From: Cryptoclostridium sp036644995
Lineage (GTDB): Bacteria; Bacillota; Dehalobacteriia; UBA7702
Length of the DNA stretch: 64,000 bases
Direction of reading: 5' to 3'
Assembly (NCBI GenBank): GCA_036644995.1
Contig: JAVXOZ010000006.1
Location: forward strand, 23,672 to 87,671
A model generated the notes under the pieces. That model worked only from the letters and a program-made list of their open reading frames with translations. It made no database searches and was not told the DNA's origin. How positions within the stretch are numbered: position 1 is the first letter of the stretch; every line of letters starts with the position of its first letter. A program made the translations under genes and the position numbers. This document shows positions 16,060-25,019 of this stretch, in pieces.

Positions 16060-17505
16060 ATGTTCACACAAAATGTAAAATTCTTTACTGAAGAACAAAG
16101 ACAACAAATTCATGAAGCTTCCATGCAAGTATTGGAAGAAACCGGCCTTTTGGTACATAATGAAAAAGCCAGAGATATTTTTAAAGCTCACGGCTGCGAT
16201 GTAGATGCAGAGGGTCATGTAAAAATTCCCCATGCTGTAATTGAAAAGTATATCAAATACTTTGTTTCCGATTACACTTTCACAGCCCAGGATCCCAGTT
16301 TCGATATTAAGATTCCTGAAGAAGGTCCTTGTGTTGTAACAGGTAGTTCGGCACCAAACATTATTGACCCTAAAAGCGGCGAAGAAAGAAGAGCTACTTC
16401 TAAAGATATTGCCAACATTGCCCATTTAATCAATGAGCTCCCGGGTTTCAATGTATTTTCAATTTCTACATTGGCTGACGATGCTCCCCAAGGACAATTT
16501 AGCTTATCCAGATTTTATCCCGCTTTGAAAAACTGTAAAAAACCTGTTCGCTCCAACACCCTAAATATGAAAGACTTAATGACTTGTCTTGATTTAGGTT
16601 ATACCATTGCCGGCAGCGAAGCTGCATATATGGAACGTCCCTTTATCAACCATCACTATTGCCCCGTAGTATCACCTTTAACCTTTGATGTTGAATCAAC
16701 CGAAGCTGTTACTTACTTGGCAGAAAAAGGACTTCCTGTTTATACCACAGTTGTTCCTAATGCAGGGATGACTTCTCCTATGTCCATGGTTGGCACCTTG
16801 GTAGTTGGTAATGCTGAATTCTTAGCAATTAACTGCTACTATCAAATGATTCGTGAAGGTATGCCCATTATTTATGCTTATCTTCCCACCGTTGCTGATA
16901 TGAGAACCGGTAACTACACCCCCGGTGCTATTGAAACCGGTATGTTGGAAATGGCTCATACTGAAATGGCTGAATATTATGGCGTTCCTTCCGGTGGTTA
17001 CATTGGTTTAACCAATGCGCACTGCAACGATGCTCAAAATGGTTTTGAAGTTGCAATGAATACAACCGGTGCTGTTTTAGCCGGTGCTTCCTTGTTGAAC
17101 ATGGGTGGTCTTTTAGACAGCCTTACCACTTTTGACTTTGCTAAAGCAATTATCGATAATGAAGTTGCTATGAACTTAAAACGTATGAAACGTGGCATGG
17201 AATTCTCCAAAGACGAACTTTGCACAGACCTTATCCATCAAGTAGGACCCGGTGGTCTTTACATGGACTTGGAACATACTGCTATGAATATGCGTAGCAT
17301 CTGCTTCTTAAGTGATTTGTCCTCCAGAGATGCCAGAATTCAATGGCAATCTGAAGGCGCAAAAGACATTGGCCAACGTGCTAAAGAAAAAGCAGATCGC
17401 TTGCTCTCACCTGCAAATCCCGCCAGATTTTCTGACGAAGTAGATGCCAGAGTTAAAGCTAATTTCCCCGGTATTGTAGCAGGGGATGCTCTTTGGGATT
17501 ATTAA
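16060..17505 (+). CDS. MttB-superfamily methyltransferase without pyrrolysine
   Basis: The 481-residue protein aligns with MttB along its length but lacks the amber codon. At the Pyl position (in the segment before CNDAQNG) it has Leu317 (TTA at 17008-17010). Non-Pyl members characterised so far demethylate quaternary amines such as glycine betaine (MtgB), proline betaine (MtpB) or carnitine (MtcB) and pass the methyl group to a corrinoid protein. Which substrate applies here cannot be told. The ATG at 16060 follows GGAGAGGAG. It is monocistronic, with its own sigma-54 promoter and terminators. Confidence 0.88.
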   Translation: MFTQNVKFFTEEQRQQIHEASMQVLEETGLLVHNEKARDIFKAHGCDVDAEGHVKIPHAVIEKYIKYFVSDYTFTAQDPSFDIKIPEEGPCVVTGSSAPNIIDPKSGEERRATSKDIANIAHLINELPGFNVFSISTLADDAPQGQFSLSRFYPALKNCKKPVRSNTLNMKDLMTCLDLGYTIAGSEAAYMERPFINHHYCPVVSPLTFDVESTEAVTYLAEKGLPVYTTVVPNAGMTSPMSMVGTLVVGNAEFLAINCYYQMIREGMPIIYAYLPTVADMRTGNYTPGAIETGMLEMAHTEMAEYYGVPSGGYIGLTNAHCNDAQNGFEVAMNTTGAVLAGASLLNMGGLLDSLTTFDFAKAIIDNEVAMNLKRMKRGMEFSKDELCTDLIHQVGPGGLYMDLEHTAMNMRSICFLSDLSSRDARIQWQSEGAKDIGQRAKEKADRLLSPANPARFSDEVDARVKANFPGIVAGDALWDY

Positions 17506-17532
17506 TAGTTTAAATAAATAGAAAATATTATG

Positions 17533-17617
17533 TGCTCCCAAAGTGGGAGCATAGTCCAAAACTTTTTCGCACACAAGGCACGGATATGAAAATTATCCGT
17601 GCCCTTTTCTTTTCTTT
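17533..17617 (+). terminator. Two consecutive hairpins terminating the second mttB-family gene
   Basis: TGCTCCCA-AAG-TGGGAGCA (17533-17551) is followed by GGCACGGATA / TATCCGTGCC (17577-17603) with a downstream T-rich tract. Confidence 0.88.
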
Positions 17618-17745
17618 TGAAGAATTTTAAGCAAATAATAAAAATTAAATTATGTAAAATTTTCCTGTGCTCCCATTAGCAGGGAAAACGTGGCATAGAC
17701 CTTGAAAATACCAGTTTATGGCTACTTTTATGTGCAATTTAATAA

Positions 17746-17774
17746 TTGACAAAAGGGGAAATTACAGTTATTAT
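17746..17774 (+). promoter_or_regulatory. Sigma-A promoter of the HAD hydrolase gene
   Basis: TTGACA, a 17-base spacer and TATTAT, 57 bases upstream of the ATG at 17831. Unlike its neighbours, this gene has no good sigma-54 site. Confidence 0.8.
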
Positions 17775-17830
17775 TAGTATGTATATATATAAGATGTAGA
17801 AATAGGAAATTTTTAGGAGGAAAAAATCAA

Positions 17831-18469
17831 ATGGCATTAATCTTTTTTGATTTTGATGGTGTATTAGTGGATTCATTGGAAGTGGAAACCAAAAACTTCT
17901 CTGAATCTTGTTATAAAGTTGGCGTAGATGTGGTAAACACCAGTGCGGATATGGCTAAATTAAGTGAAGGTAATTTTTACCAAGGATTACAAGCTTTGGG
18001 TGTTTCCAAAAGTAAAATAGATGAGATAATGGTTGTTTATACCGAAACGAAAAAGAATCCGGATTTTCATGTTCATGCCCATGCTCCTATGATGGATATG
18101 TTGAATAAATTGACCAAAGAATATCCAGTATATGTTATTACATCCAATGTTTCTTACACCGTTGAAAGGGTGCTTAAAGAAAACGGTGTTGAGGGTGTTA
18201 GGGAAATACTTGGGGCGGAAAAAGAACCCAGTAAAATAACAAAAATTCATAAAATAGCTGAACAATACCCCGGTGAAAAAACTATATTTATTGGTGATAC
18301 AAAAGGTGATATGGTGGAATCCGCAGAGGCGGGTATTGATATTAGGGTGGGTGTAACTTGGGGTTGGCAAAAACCTTGGGTTGTGGCATCGGGAAATCCC
18401 GACTATATTTTTGATAAATTTGAAGATGCAATATCTTGGTTTGAAGGCTTTATGAAATCTGCAAAATAA
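17831..18469 (+). CDS. HAD-family phosphatase
   Basis: The 212-residue protein shows HAD motif I (FDFDGVLVDS, residues 6-15), a helical cap, and motif IV (FIGDTKGDMVESAEAGI). It resembles phosphoglycolate-phosphatase/beta-phosphoglucomutase-like hydrolases. Start ATG lies behind TTTAGGAGG. It sits between the second mttB gene and the BMC operon, in the same direction, but has a sigma-A promoter. It might remove phosphate from products of the nearby APH/LicA kinases; this is speculative. Confidence 0.85.
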   Translation: MALIFFDFDGVLVDSLEVETKNFSESCYKVGVDVVNTSADMAKLSEGNFYQGLQALGVSKSKIDEIMVVYTETKKNPDFHVHAHAPMMDMLNKLTKEYPVYVITSNVSYTVERVLKENGVEGVREILGAEKEPSKITKIHKIAEQYPGEKTIFIGDTKGDMVESAEAGIDIRVGVTWGWQKPWVVASGNPDYIFDKFEDAISWFEGFMKSAK

Positions 18470-18489
18470 TAAACTTTTCAAATCAAAAT

Positions 18490-18514
18490 TGACTTATTAA
18501 ACCATAAATGACTT
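18490..18514 (+). promoter_or_regulatory. Candidate activator sites upstream of the BMC operon
   Basis: TGACTT at 18490-18495 and 18509-18514, a direct repeat with a 19-base step, about 80 bases upstream of the sigma-54 promoter. The core matches motifs upstream of the 7.9- and 12.5-kb promoters. Confidence 0.5.
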
Positions 18515-18590
18515 GGTAAATTTTTTATGGTGGCATGGTATTTTATTATTTATTGCTTTATGCTAACCATAAGTAAAATAACATATTATC

Positions 18591-18606
18591 TGGCATGAAA
18601 ATTGCA
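18591..18606 (+). promoter_or_regulatory. Sigma-54 promoter of the BMC (eut) operon
   Basis: TGGCATGAAAATTGCA with exact GG-N10-GC spacing, about 135 bases upstream of eutS. No EutV-binding antiterminator hairpins were seen in the leader. Confidence 0.82.
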
Positions 18607-18741
18607 ATATTATAATGATGCAGAAGATTGCTTCATTACCGTTTGCAAAAATCAAATATCAGTTGAGGGTAAGCACAGATTTCGGCATAGATTATGACCC
18701 TCAGAAAATGTGGATATCAAAAACGAAAGGGCGGTGAGTAG

Positions 18742-19098
18742 GTGGTTTACGATGGGAACAGTGATGAAAAGCAACGGGTTATTCAAGAATATGTTCCGGG
18801 GAAGCAAGTTACCCTTCTTCATGTGATAGCCCAGCCTGTTGATGATGTTTACGATAAATTAGGCTTATCCCACGATGGTGCCATTGGTATTTTAACTTTA
18901 ACACCGGGTGAAACTGCAATTATTGCAGGGGATATTGCCACTAAAGCCGGTGAGGTTCGCATAGGATTTCTTGATCGTTTTACCGGCGCTTTAACCATAA
19001 CCGGTGATGTTGCCAGTGTTACTGCCTCGTTAAAAGCTGTTAATGAGTATTTGGAAAATATTTTAGGATACTCCCCGGCACCGCTAACAAAATCATGA
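18742..19098 (+). CDS. eutS: BMC shell protein EutS
   Basis: The 118-residue product is a circularly permuted hexameric BMC shell protein. The motifs VIQEYVPGKQVTLLHVIAQP and GIGFLDRF-type RIGFLDRFTGALTI match EutS closely. It is the first gene of the ethanolamine microcompartment operon. The start is GTG. Its stop overlaps the eutP start (ATGA), so the two are translationally coupled. Confidence 0.94.
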   Translation: MVYDGNSDEKQRVIQEYVPGKQVTLLHVIAQPVDDVYDKLGLSHDGAIGILTLTPGETAIIAGDIATKAGEVRIGFLDRFTGALTITGDVASVTASLKAVNEYLENILGYSPAPLTKS

Positions 19099-19535
19099 AG
19101 AAACGCATTATGGTTGTGGGCCCCGTTGGCACGGGAAAAACCACGCTTTTACAAAAAATGTATCACGGTGGTGAAATTAAAAAAACTCAAAGTTTAGAAT
19201 TTGAAACAAATTCCATTGATACTCCCGGTGAATTTGTGGAAAATCCCTTTTATCACCATTGCTTATTTGCCACAGCCTTAGAGGCAGATTTAATAATATT
19301 TTTACAGGATGCTACCGTGGATAGACAACAATTTCCCCCGGGGTTTGCCACAGGGTTTCCCAAAAAATCTATGGGTGTGATTACCAAAATAGATAAAGAG
19401 GGCAGCGATGTTCCTTGTGCCACCCACTACTTGGAAATGTTGGAAACTACCGAAAAGGTGTTCATACCTATTTCCTCAAAAACCGGAGCAGGCTTGGATA
19501 ACCTAAAAGACTATATTGATAACTTTTTTAAATAA
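19095..19535 (+). CDS. eutP: EutP (GTPase-fold protein with reported acetate kinase activity)
   Basis: The 146-residue protein has a P-loop (GPVGTGKTTLLQ, residues 9-20), the IDTPGEF switch and the KIDKEG G4 motif typical of EutP/PduV. EutP and EutQ from Salmonella have been reported to act as acetate kinases. If that holds here, it would convert acetyl phosphate from PduL to acetate and ATP. Confidence 0.92.
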   Translation: MKKRIMVVGPVGTGKTTLLQKMYHGGEIKKTQSLEFETNSIDTPGEFVENPFYHHCLFATALEADLIIFLQDATVDRQQFPPGFATGFPKKSMGVITKIDKEGSDVPCATHYLEMLETTEKVFIPISSKTGAGLDNLKDYIDNFFK

Positions 19536-19590
19536 TATTAAGTTTAAAATTTATAATAAATTTCAAAGCACAAATTAAGGAGGTTTAAGA

Positions 19591-20949
19591 ATGAAGCTTA
19601 AAGCAAACATCTACGGCAGAGTATTTGCATTTCACTCTGTTGCAGAAGTCTTGGCAAAAGCCAATGAAGTAAAATCCGGCGATACCTTACTTGGGGTTGG
19701 TGCCACCTCTCAAACTGAAAGAGTAGCTGCCAAGTTGGTATTAAGTCGTCTTACTTTAGAAGACATCTACGAAAATCCCGTTATCCCTTATGAAAAGGAT
19801 GAAGTTACCCGTATTATTTATGATGATCTCAATATGACAACATACAATAAATTTAAAAATTGCACCATCGGTGGAATCCGTGAATTTATTTTAGCTCAAC
19901 CCGAAGCTGAGGTTTTAAAACTTGGCCGTGGTATGACCTCGGAAATGATAGCCGGTGTTGCTAAATTGATGTCTAATATGGATTTGGTTGCAGGTGCAGC
20001 AAAGCTCCGCCCCATGACACGTTGTAACACCACCATGGGCTTACCGGGAACTGTTGCATATAGAAACCAACCAAACCATACCACAGATGATGTTAACGGT
20101 ATTATGGCTTCCATGAAGGAAGGCTTTACATATGGTGCAGGTGATGCTGTTATCGGTATTAACCCCGTTGAAGATAATCCGGAAAATACTGCATATCTTT
20201 TGAAAACTGCCCATGAATTTATGGATAAATGGGAAATCCCGACCCAAGCTTGTGTTTTAGCCCATGTTACCACTCAAATGAAAGCCCAAGAATTGGGTGC
20301 TCCCATTGATGTATTCTTCCAATCCATTGCGGGAACACAAAAAACCAATGAAGCTTTTGGTATTGATGCCGCTTTATTACATGAAGCCCATGAAGCTGCT
20401 CGCCTTGGTGGCACAAGCCTTGGCCCCAACTTTATGTATTTTGAAACAGGACAAGGCTCCGAAGAATCTTTAGAAGCCGATGAAGGCATTGATGAAATGA
20501 CCTTAGAAGCCAGAACCTATGGTTTTGGCCGTCACTTCAGTCCTTTTATGGTTAACAACGTATCCGGTTTTATCGGACCCGAAACAATTTATGATGGTAG
20601 AGAAATTGTAAGAGCAGACTTGGAAGATTTATTTATGGGTAAATTACATGGTTTGCCTATGGGTATTGCTCCTTGCTATACCAATCATATGAATGCGGAT
20701 CAAAACGATCAAGAAATTGGCACAATGCTTTGTGCCATGGCTGGTTCCTTTTATTTCATGGGTGTCCCCGGTGGTGATGATGTTATGTTAAACTACCAGG
20801 ATACCAGTTACCATGATGATGCCACCGTCCGTGAAGTTTTAGGCTTGCGTCCCTTGCCTGAATTTGAAAAATGGATGGAAAAAATGGGCTTAATGGAAGA
20901 CGGACATCTCACCCCCATTGCCGGTGACCCGTCTATCTTTGATAAATAA
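19591..20949 (+). CDS. eutB: Ethanolamine ammonia-lyase large subunit
   Basis: The 452-residue product is the TIM-barrel subunit of the adenosylcobalamin-dependent lyase that splits ethanolamine into acetaldehyde and ammonia. Typical blocks are NPVIPYEKDEVTRII, GRGMTSEMIAGV, DAVIGINPVEDNP and YETGQGSE-type YFETGQGSEESLEADE. Length is normal. GGAGG precedes the ATG. The whole lyase is duplicated at 49931-52205. Confidence 0.97.
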   Translation: MKLKANIYGRVFAFHSVAEVLAKANEVKSGDTLLGVGATSQTERVAAKLVLSRLTLEDIYENPVIPYEKDEVTRIIYDDLNMTTYNKFKNCTIGGIREFILAQPEAEVLKLGRGMTSEMIAGVAKLMSNMDLVAGAAKLRPMTRCNTTMGLPGTVAYRNQPNHTTDDVNGIMASMKEGFTYGAGDAVIGINPVEDNPENTAYLLKTAHEFMDKWEIPTQACVLAHVTTQMKAQELGAPIDVFFQSIAGTQKTNEAFGIDAALLHEAHEAARLGGTSLGPNFMYFETGQGSEESLEADEGIDEMTLEARTYGFGRHFSPFMVNNVSGFIGPETIYDGREIVRADLEDLFMGKLHGLPMGIAPCYTNHMNADQNDQEIGTMLCAMAGSFYFMGVPGGDDVMLNYQDTSYHDDATVREVLGLRPLPEFEKWMEKMGLMEDGHLTPIAGDPSIFDK

Positions 20950-20964
20950 TGGAGGTGAATAAAG

Positions 20965-21861
20965 GTGCCAGATTATAATAACGAAATGGAAAAGAAAATA
21001 GTGGAGTCTGTTCTTGCGGAATTGCGTAAAAACGGTACATCTGCTACCCAATATACAGCAGGGGCACAACCTGCCGCTATCGGCGGTTCACAGTTGGATG
21101 ATGGAATAATAGAATTACCGGATATTTCCCATCCTGCGGTTGATAATCCCCATAACCAATCTTCTTTGGAAGCTATGAAACAAGTAACCAACGCCCGTAT
21201 TGCTTTGGGTCGTTGCGGAACCAGACAAAAAACTGATCCCCTTATTCGTTTTTTGGCTGACCATGCCGCTGCTCGTGACGCTGTTTTTCTTGATGTTAGC
21301 GATGATTTCTTAAAGAATAACAATTTAGAAACAGTAACCACCGAAGCTGCTACCAAAGAACAGTTTTTAACAGAACCAAACCGTGGCACAGTTTTAAGTG
21401 CCGATGGCAGAAGAATTTTAGAAAACGCTTGCAAAAAAGGTGTTCAGGTTCAAATCATCGTTACCGATGGTTTAAGCTCCCGTGCCATTGAAAACAATAT
21501 TGCGGATATTATGCCACCTTTGATTCAAGGTTTGCAAGGCTCCGGCATTACTGTTGGTGCTCCGGTTTTTGTTAAAAATGGCCGTGTGCGTGTAATGGAT
21601 GAAGTTGGTATACAATTAGGCTGTGATGTGGTTTTAAACCTCATCGGTGAAAGACCCGGTTTGGGCACTGCCAGCAGCATGAGCGCATATTTAATTTATA
21701 AACCCACCAAGGATACAGTGGAAGCCGAAAGAACACTTATTTCCAATATCTATAAAGGTGGCACTCCCCCTGTGGAAGCAGGAGCACAGCTTGTTGAACT
21801 GATTAAAGACATCTTAAAATATAAAGCAACAGGTGTAAAATTAAACGAATCTACAAAATAA
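20965..21861 (+). CDS. eutC: Ethanolamine ammonia-lyase small subunit
   Basis: The 298-residue small subunit binds the cobalamin together with EutB. The core has ARIALGRCGTRQKTDPLIRF, QIIVTDGLSSRAIENN and NLIGERPGLGTASSMSAYL. The first ~20 residues (NEMEKKIVESVLAELRKNG) form an amphipathic helix followed by a flexible linker, the layout of a BMC encapsulation peptide. Start is GTG behind GGAGGTG. Confidence 0.96.
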   Translation: MPDYNNEMEKKIVESVLAELRKNGTSATQYTAGAQPAAIGGSQLDDGIIELPDISHPAVDNPHNQSSLEAMKQVTNARIALGRCGTRQKTDPLIRFLADHAAARDAVFLDVSDDFLKNNNLETVTTEAATKEQFLTEPNRGTVLSADGRRILENACKKGVQVQIIVTDGLSSRAIENNIADIMPPLIQGLQGSGITVGAPVFVKNGRVRVMDEVGIQLGCDVVLNLIGERPGLGTASSMSAYLIYKPTKDTVEAERTLISNIYKGGTPPVEAGAQLVELIKDILKYKATGVKLNESTK

Positions 21862-21879
21862 TATAAAAATCCGGGAAAG

Positions 21880-23358
21880 GTGGTGTTTGCCATCAGCGTA
21901 GCTGAACAAAAAATCATAAGCGTTGGCATAGACATCGGAACCACCACGACCCAACTGGTTCTAAGCCGCTTAACGGTGAGAAATTCTGCCCCTGCCTCAG
22001 TTATTCCCCATATGGAAATTTCTGAAAGGGAGGTTCTTTATCGCAGCGAAATTCACTTCACTCCCATTGATGACCATTTGCTCATTGATGCAGAAGAAGT
22101 GGCTCGTATTATTGCCGCCGAGTATGATAGAGCCGGGATGAATCCTTGGGATGTGGAAACCGGTGCGGTTATTATCACCGGTGAAACGGCGAAAAAAGAA
22201 AACGCCGCCAATATTTTAGAATCAGTATCGGAATATGCAGGGGACTTTGTGGTTGCCACCGCAGGTGTTAATTTAGAATCTATTTTAGCAGGGCGAGGCT
22301 CCGGAGCTTCAATGTATTCCGAAGAACAACATAAAGTTTTTGCCAATATAGATGTTGGGGGCGGAACTTCCAATATCGGAGTTTTTGACGGTGGCAGAGT
22401 AATTGACGTAGCCTGTATAAATGTTGGTGGCCACTTATTGGAGTTTGAAAAAGGCAAAGATGTGGTAACCTACATTGCAGAACCCGCCCAACGCATAATA
22501 AATACTTTGGGTATGGATTTGCAAATTGGGCAAAAAGCTACTCAAAAGCAATTAATTACCATTGCTGAAACAATGGCAAACCTTTGTGTTGAATCCATAG
22601 TAAAAAGACACCCCGGTGAAATGTTGGATGAACTCCTCATGTCGCCACCGCTAAAAGATGATTACGAAATTTATCAAGTGGTGATATCCGGTGGTGTGGC
22701 CGATTATGTTTATAGCGATTATGAACCTGTTTCTATCTGTGAAATGACCCAATACGGCGATATTGGTCCGGTTTTAGGCTGGGCAATACGCAAGGCATTT
22801 AAAAATGCCGGTGTTACCTTAGCTGAACCATTGGAAACCATTCGTGCCACGGTTATTGGGGCAGGAATCCACACAATGAATATCAGCGGCAGCACTATTC
22901 ATGTTGATGAATCTACTTTACCTTTGAAAAATGTGATGGTGTTAACACCTTTTGCCAAAGATAATATGCCAGGTGATATTGATGTTATTGCGGATACTAT
23001 TAAAGAGCACGTAGGACGTATCAGCAGTGAAGATAAAGATAAATTATTGGCAATAGCCATTGATGAACCTGCGGAAATTACTTATAAATGTATTCGTGAT
23101 TTAGCCGAAGGTATTTATAAGGGCATGGCAGATTATCTTAGATATCGGGCAGTGCTGGTAGTAGTTTTGGGTGCGGATTTCGGCAAAGCCTTGGGGCAAT
23201 GCCTTGATATAGTAACTAACCACACAGTTGAACTGGTATGTGTAGACCAAATCCAAGTTGACGAAGGCGATTATATTGATATCGGAAGCCCCATAATGGG
23301 CGGACGAGTAGTGCCTGTTGTTGTAAAAACCTTGGTATTCGAAAAAGGAAACAAATAA
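21880..23358 (+). CDS. eutA: Ethanolamine ammonia-lyase reactivating factor EutA
   Basis: The 492-residue actin/Hsp70-fold ATPase exchanges damaged cobalamin from EutBC. The N-terminal phosphate loop is SVGIDIGTTTTQLVLSRL, and a second motif is FANIDVGGGTSNIGVFDGG. Length is normal. The start is uncertain: two GTG codons (21880, 21883) follow GGGAAAGG closely. Confidence 0.94.
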   Translation: MVFAISVAEQKIISVGIDIGTTTTQLVLSRLTVRNSAPASVIPHMEISEREVLYRSEIHFTPIDDHLLIDAEEVARIIAAEYDRAGMNPWDVETGAVIITGETAKKENAANILESVSEYAGDFVVATAGVNLESILAGRGSGASMYSEEQHKVFANIDVGGGTSNIGVFDGGRVIDVACINVGGHLLEFEKGKDVVTYIAEPAQRIINTLGMDLQIGQKATQKQLITIAETMANLCVESIVKRHPGEMLDELLMSPPLKDDYEIYQVVISGGVADYVYSDYEPVSICEMTQYGDIGPVLGWAIRKAFKNAGVTLAEPLETIRATVIGAGIHTMNISGSTIHVDESTLPLKNVMVLTPFAKDNMPGDIDVIADTIKEHVGRISSEDKDKLLAIAIDEPAEITYKCIRDLAEGIYKGMADYLRYRAVLVVVLGADFGKALGQCLDIVTNHTVELVCVDQIQVDEGDYIDIGSPIMGGRVVPVVVKTLVFEKGNK

Positions 23359-23371
23359 GGAGGTAAAATAA

Positions 23372-24034
23372 ATGGCATTGTTAGATCCCATAAAACCTAA
23401 AGTGTTATCCACTAAATTTATCCCTAATGTAGCGTTTGATTTAAGAAAAGACCTTGGTTTGAACGAATACGAACAAAGTATTGCCATGTTTACTTGCGAT
23501 ATCGATGATTGTGCTTATACAGCCATTGATGAAGCAACTAAAAAAGCAGAAGTTCGTGTTGTTTATGCTAAATCTTTCTATGCAGGTGCTGCACATTGTT
23601 CAGGCCCACTCTCCGGGGAATTTATTGGAATTTTGGCAGGCCCCAACCCCGCAGAAACCAAAGCAGGGTTGAACGCTGCTGCTCAATATTTAGCCGAGGA
23701 CGCTTGGTTCTATTCTGCTAATGATAATGATAGTATTGTATATTTTTCCCACACAATTTCCAGAACAGGCAGTTACCTTTCTGATTGTGCAGGAATTCCC
23801 GAAGGACAACCTTTGGCATATTTAATTGCACCCCCCATTGAAGCGGTATTTGGTGTTGATGCAGCTATTAAAGCTGCTGATGTAACCATGCCCTTATGGT
23901 ATGGCCCTCCCACGGAAACCAACTTTGGTGGTGCTCTTTTAACAGGTAGCCAAAGTGCTTGTAAAGCAGCTACTGAAGCTTTTAGAGATGCAGTTATAGC
24001 TGTTGCCAGAAACCCTCATGATTTTGACCTCTAA
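23372..24034 (+). CDS. eutL: BMC shell protein EutL (tandem-domain trimer)
   Basis: The 220-residue product carries two permuted BMC domains and matches EutL (KSFYAGAAHCSGPLSGEFIG, then YFSHTISRTGSYLS and LIAPPIEAVFGVDAAIKAAD). EutL trimers form gated pores in the shell facets. GGAGG lies eight bases before the ATG. Confidence 0.95.
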   Translation: MALLDPIKPKVLSTKFIPNVAFDLRKDLGLNEYEQSIAMFTCDIDDCAYTAIDEATKKAEVRVVYAKSFYAGAAHCSGPLSGEFIGILAGPNPAETKAGLNAAAQYLAEDAWFYSANDNDSIVYFSHTISRTGSYLSDCAGIPEGQPLAYLIAPPIEAVFGVDAAIKAADVTMPLWYGPPTETNFGGALLTGSQSACKAATEAFRDAVIAVARNPHDFDL

Positions 24035-24077
24035 AATTGAAAATAGTTTAGGAAATCAAGAAGGGAGGTAATACAAC

Positions 24078-25019
24078 TTGAAAGTAGTAACTGAAGCAGA
24101 ATTACGTGATATTTATAAAAAAGCACCCTTTACCTCCTTTGATCTGCCATCGGGCATGAAATTAACGCCTGCTGCTTCTCAATTTTTGAGTGAACGTAAA
24201 ATTCAAGTTTTGCGGGATGGAGTTTCCGAAAGCCAACTGGCTCAGGAAGATAGAAGATTTAATATTTCTGCTCCAACCCCTGCATATCCCAAAGTGCCGC
24301 CAAAACCCCAGCCTTTGGCAAATAGCCCTTATCAAAGCGGAAATAATTTAGTTTACAGTGGTATTCCGGTGCAACCTGTTGCTCCCACACCTCCTGTAAC
24401 ACCTGTTACACCGCAATCTCAGGTTATTGAACCGAAAGGCAGCACAGTGCAGAATGATACCACAGCTCAAAATATGGATAGATCCCATGTTAGCAATGAA
24501 AAACCTGAACATATGACTCACTTGCGTGGTGCGGAATTAGTACCGAAAATTCATCCTATTATCGCTTTTCGTGGTCAGTTGGATGTTTTTGAAGCAGTGG
24601 TTTTGAACAGTATTATCAGTGCTGAAACCAGTGGATTTAAAGATTTAGCCGGGGATTTAAACGAGCTTTTACAATACTCCCGTCAAATAATGCGGGCGGA
24701 AGTTCGTCAGGAGCCTCTGGAACCAATGCTTATATGTGGTTGGGGGCCGGCTGAAATCAGAGAGCGTTCCCACTATCCCAATAAATATTATAATGTTAAT
24801 CATTTTACTCCCCAGCCTGAACACGGCAAAGTAATGGCAGAATTAAATTATTTACGTGCCATAGTTCGTGAAATGGAGCTCAGTGCCGAACACGCTTTTT
24901 ATAATGAAGATGGCACCACTCAAAGAGATGACATTTTAGAAGCCGTTAATCGCTTTAGCAGTTTGATATATGTATTTATGTTACAGCTCTTAGCGGGGGT
25001 TTATAAATATGGATGTTAA
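24078..25019 (+). CDS. eutT: Cob(I)alamin adenosyltransferase EutT, lacking the usual Cys metal site
   Basis: The 313-residue protein regenerates adenosylcobalamin for EutBC. Residues 1-48 are the EutT/EutQ-type N-terminal module (VVTEAELRDIY...LTPAASQFL). Residues about 50-145 are a Pro/Gln-rich linker. The adenosyltransferase domain follows (MTHLRGAELVPKIHPIIAFR, RQIMRAEVRQEPLEP, LNYLRAIVREMEL). The HX11CCX2C metal-binding motif of enterobacterial EutT is absent; there is no Cys cluster before MTHLRG. As far as I recall, the Listeria enzyme also lacks it. Start TTG behind GGAGGTAA. It overlaps eutJ by 11 bases. Confidence 0.9.
   Translation: MKVVTEAELRDIYKKAPFTSFDLPSGMKLTPAASQFLSERKIQVLRDGVSESQLAQEDRRFNISAPTPAYPKVPPKPQPLANSPYQSGNNLVYSGIPVQPVAPTPPVTPVTPQSQVIEPKGSTVQNDTTAQNMDRSHVSNEKPEHMTHLRGAELVPKIHPIIAFRGQLDVFEAVVLNSIISAETSGFKDLAGDLNELLQYSRQIMRAEVRQEPLEPMLICGWGPAEIRERSHYPNKYYNVNHFTPQPEHGKVMAELNYLRAIVREMELSAEHAFYNEDGTTQRDDILEAVNRFSSLIYVFMLQLLAGVYKYGC

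Noticed and set aside
17691..17706. A sigma-54-like site TGGCATAGACCTTGAA upstream of the HAD gene
   Set aside because: The -12 element reads GA instead of GC, and a near-perfect sigma-A promoter lies closer to the gene.
18531..18546. TGGCATGGTATTTTAT upstream of the BMC operon as a second sigma-54 promoter
   Set aside because: It has a good -24 half but no GC at -12.
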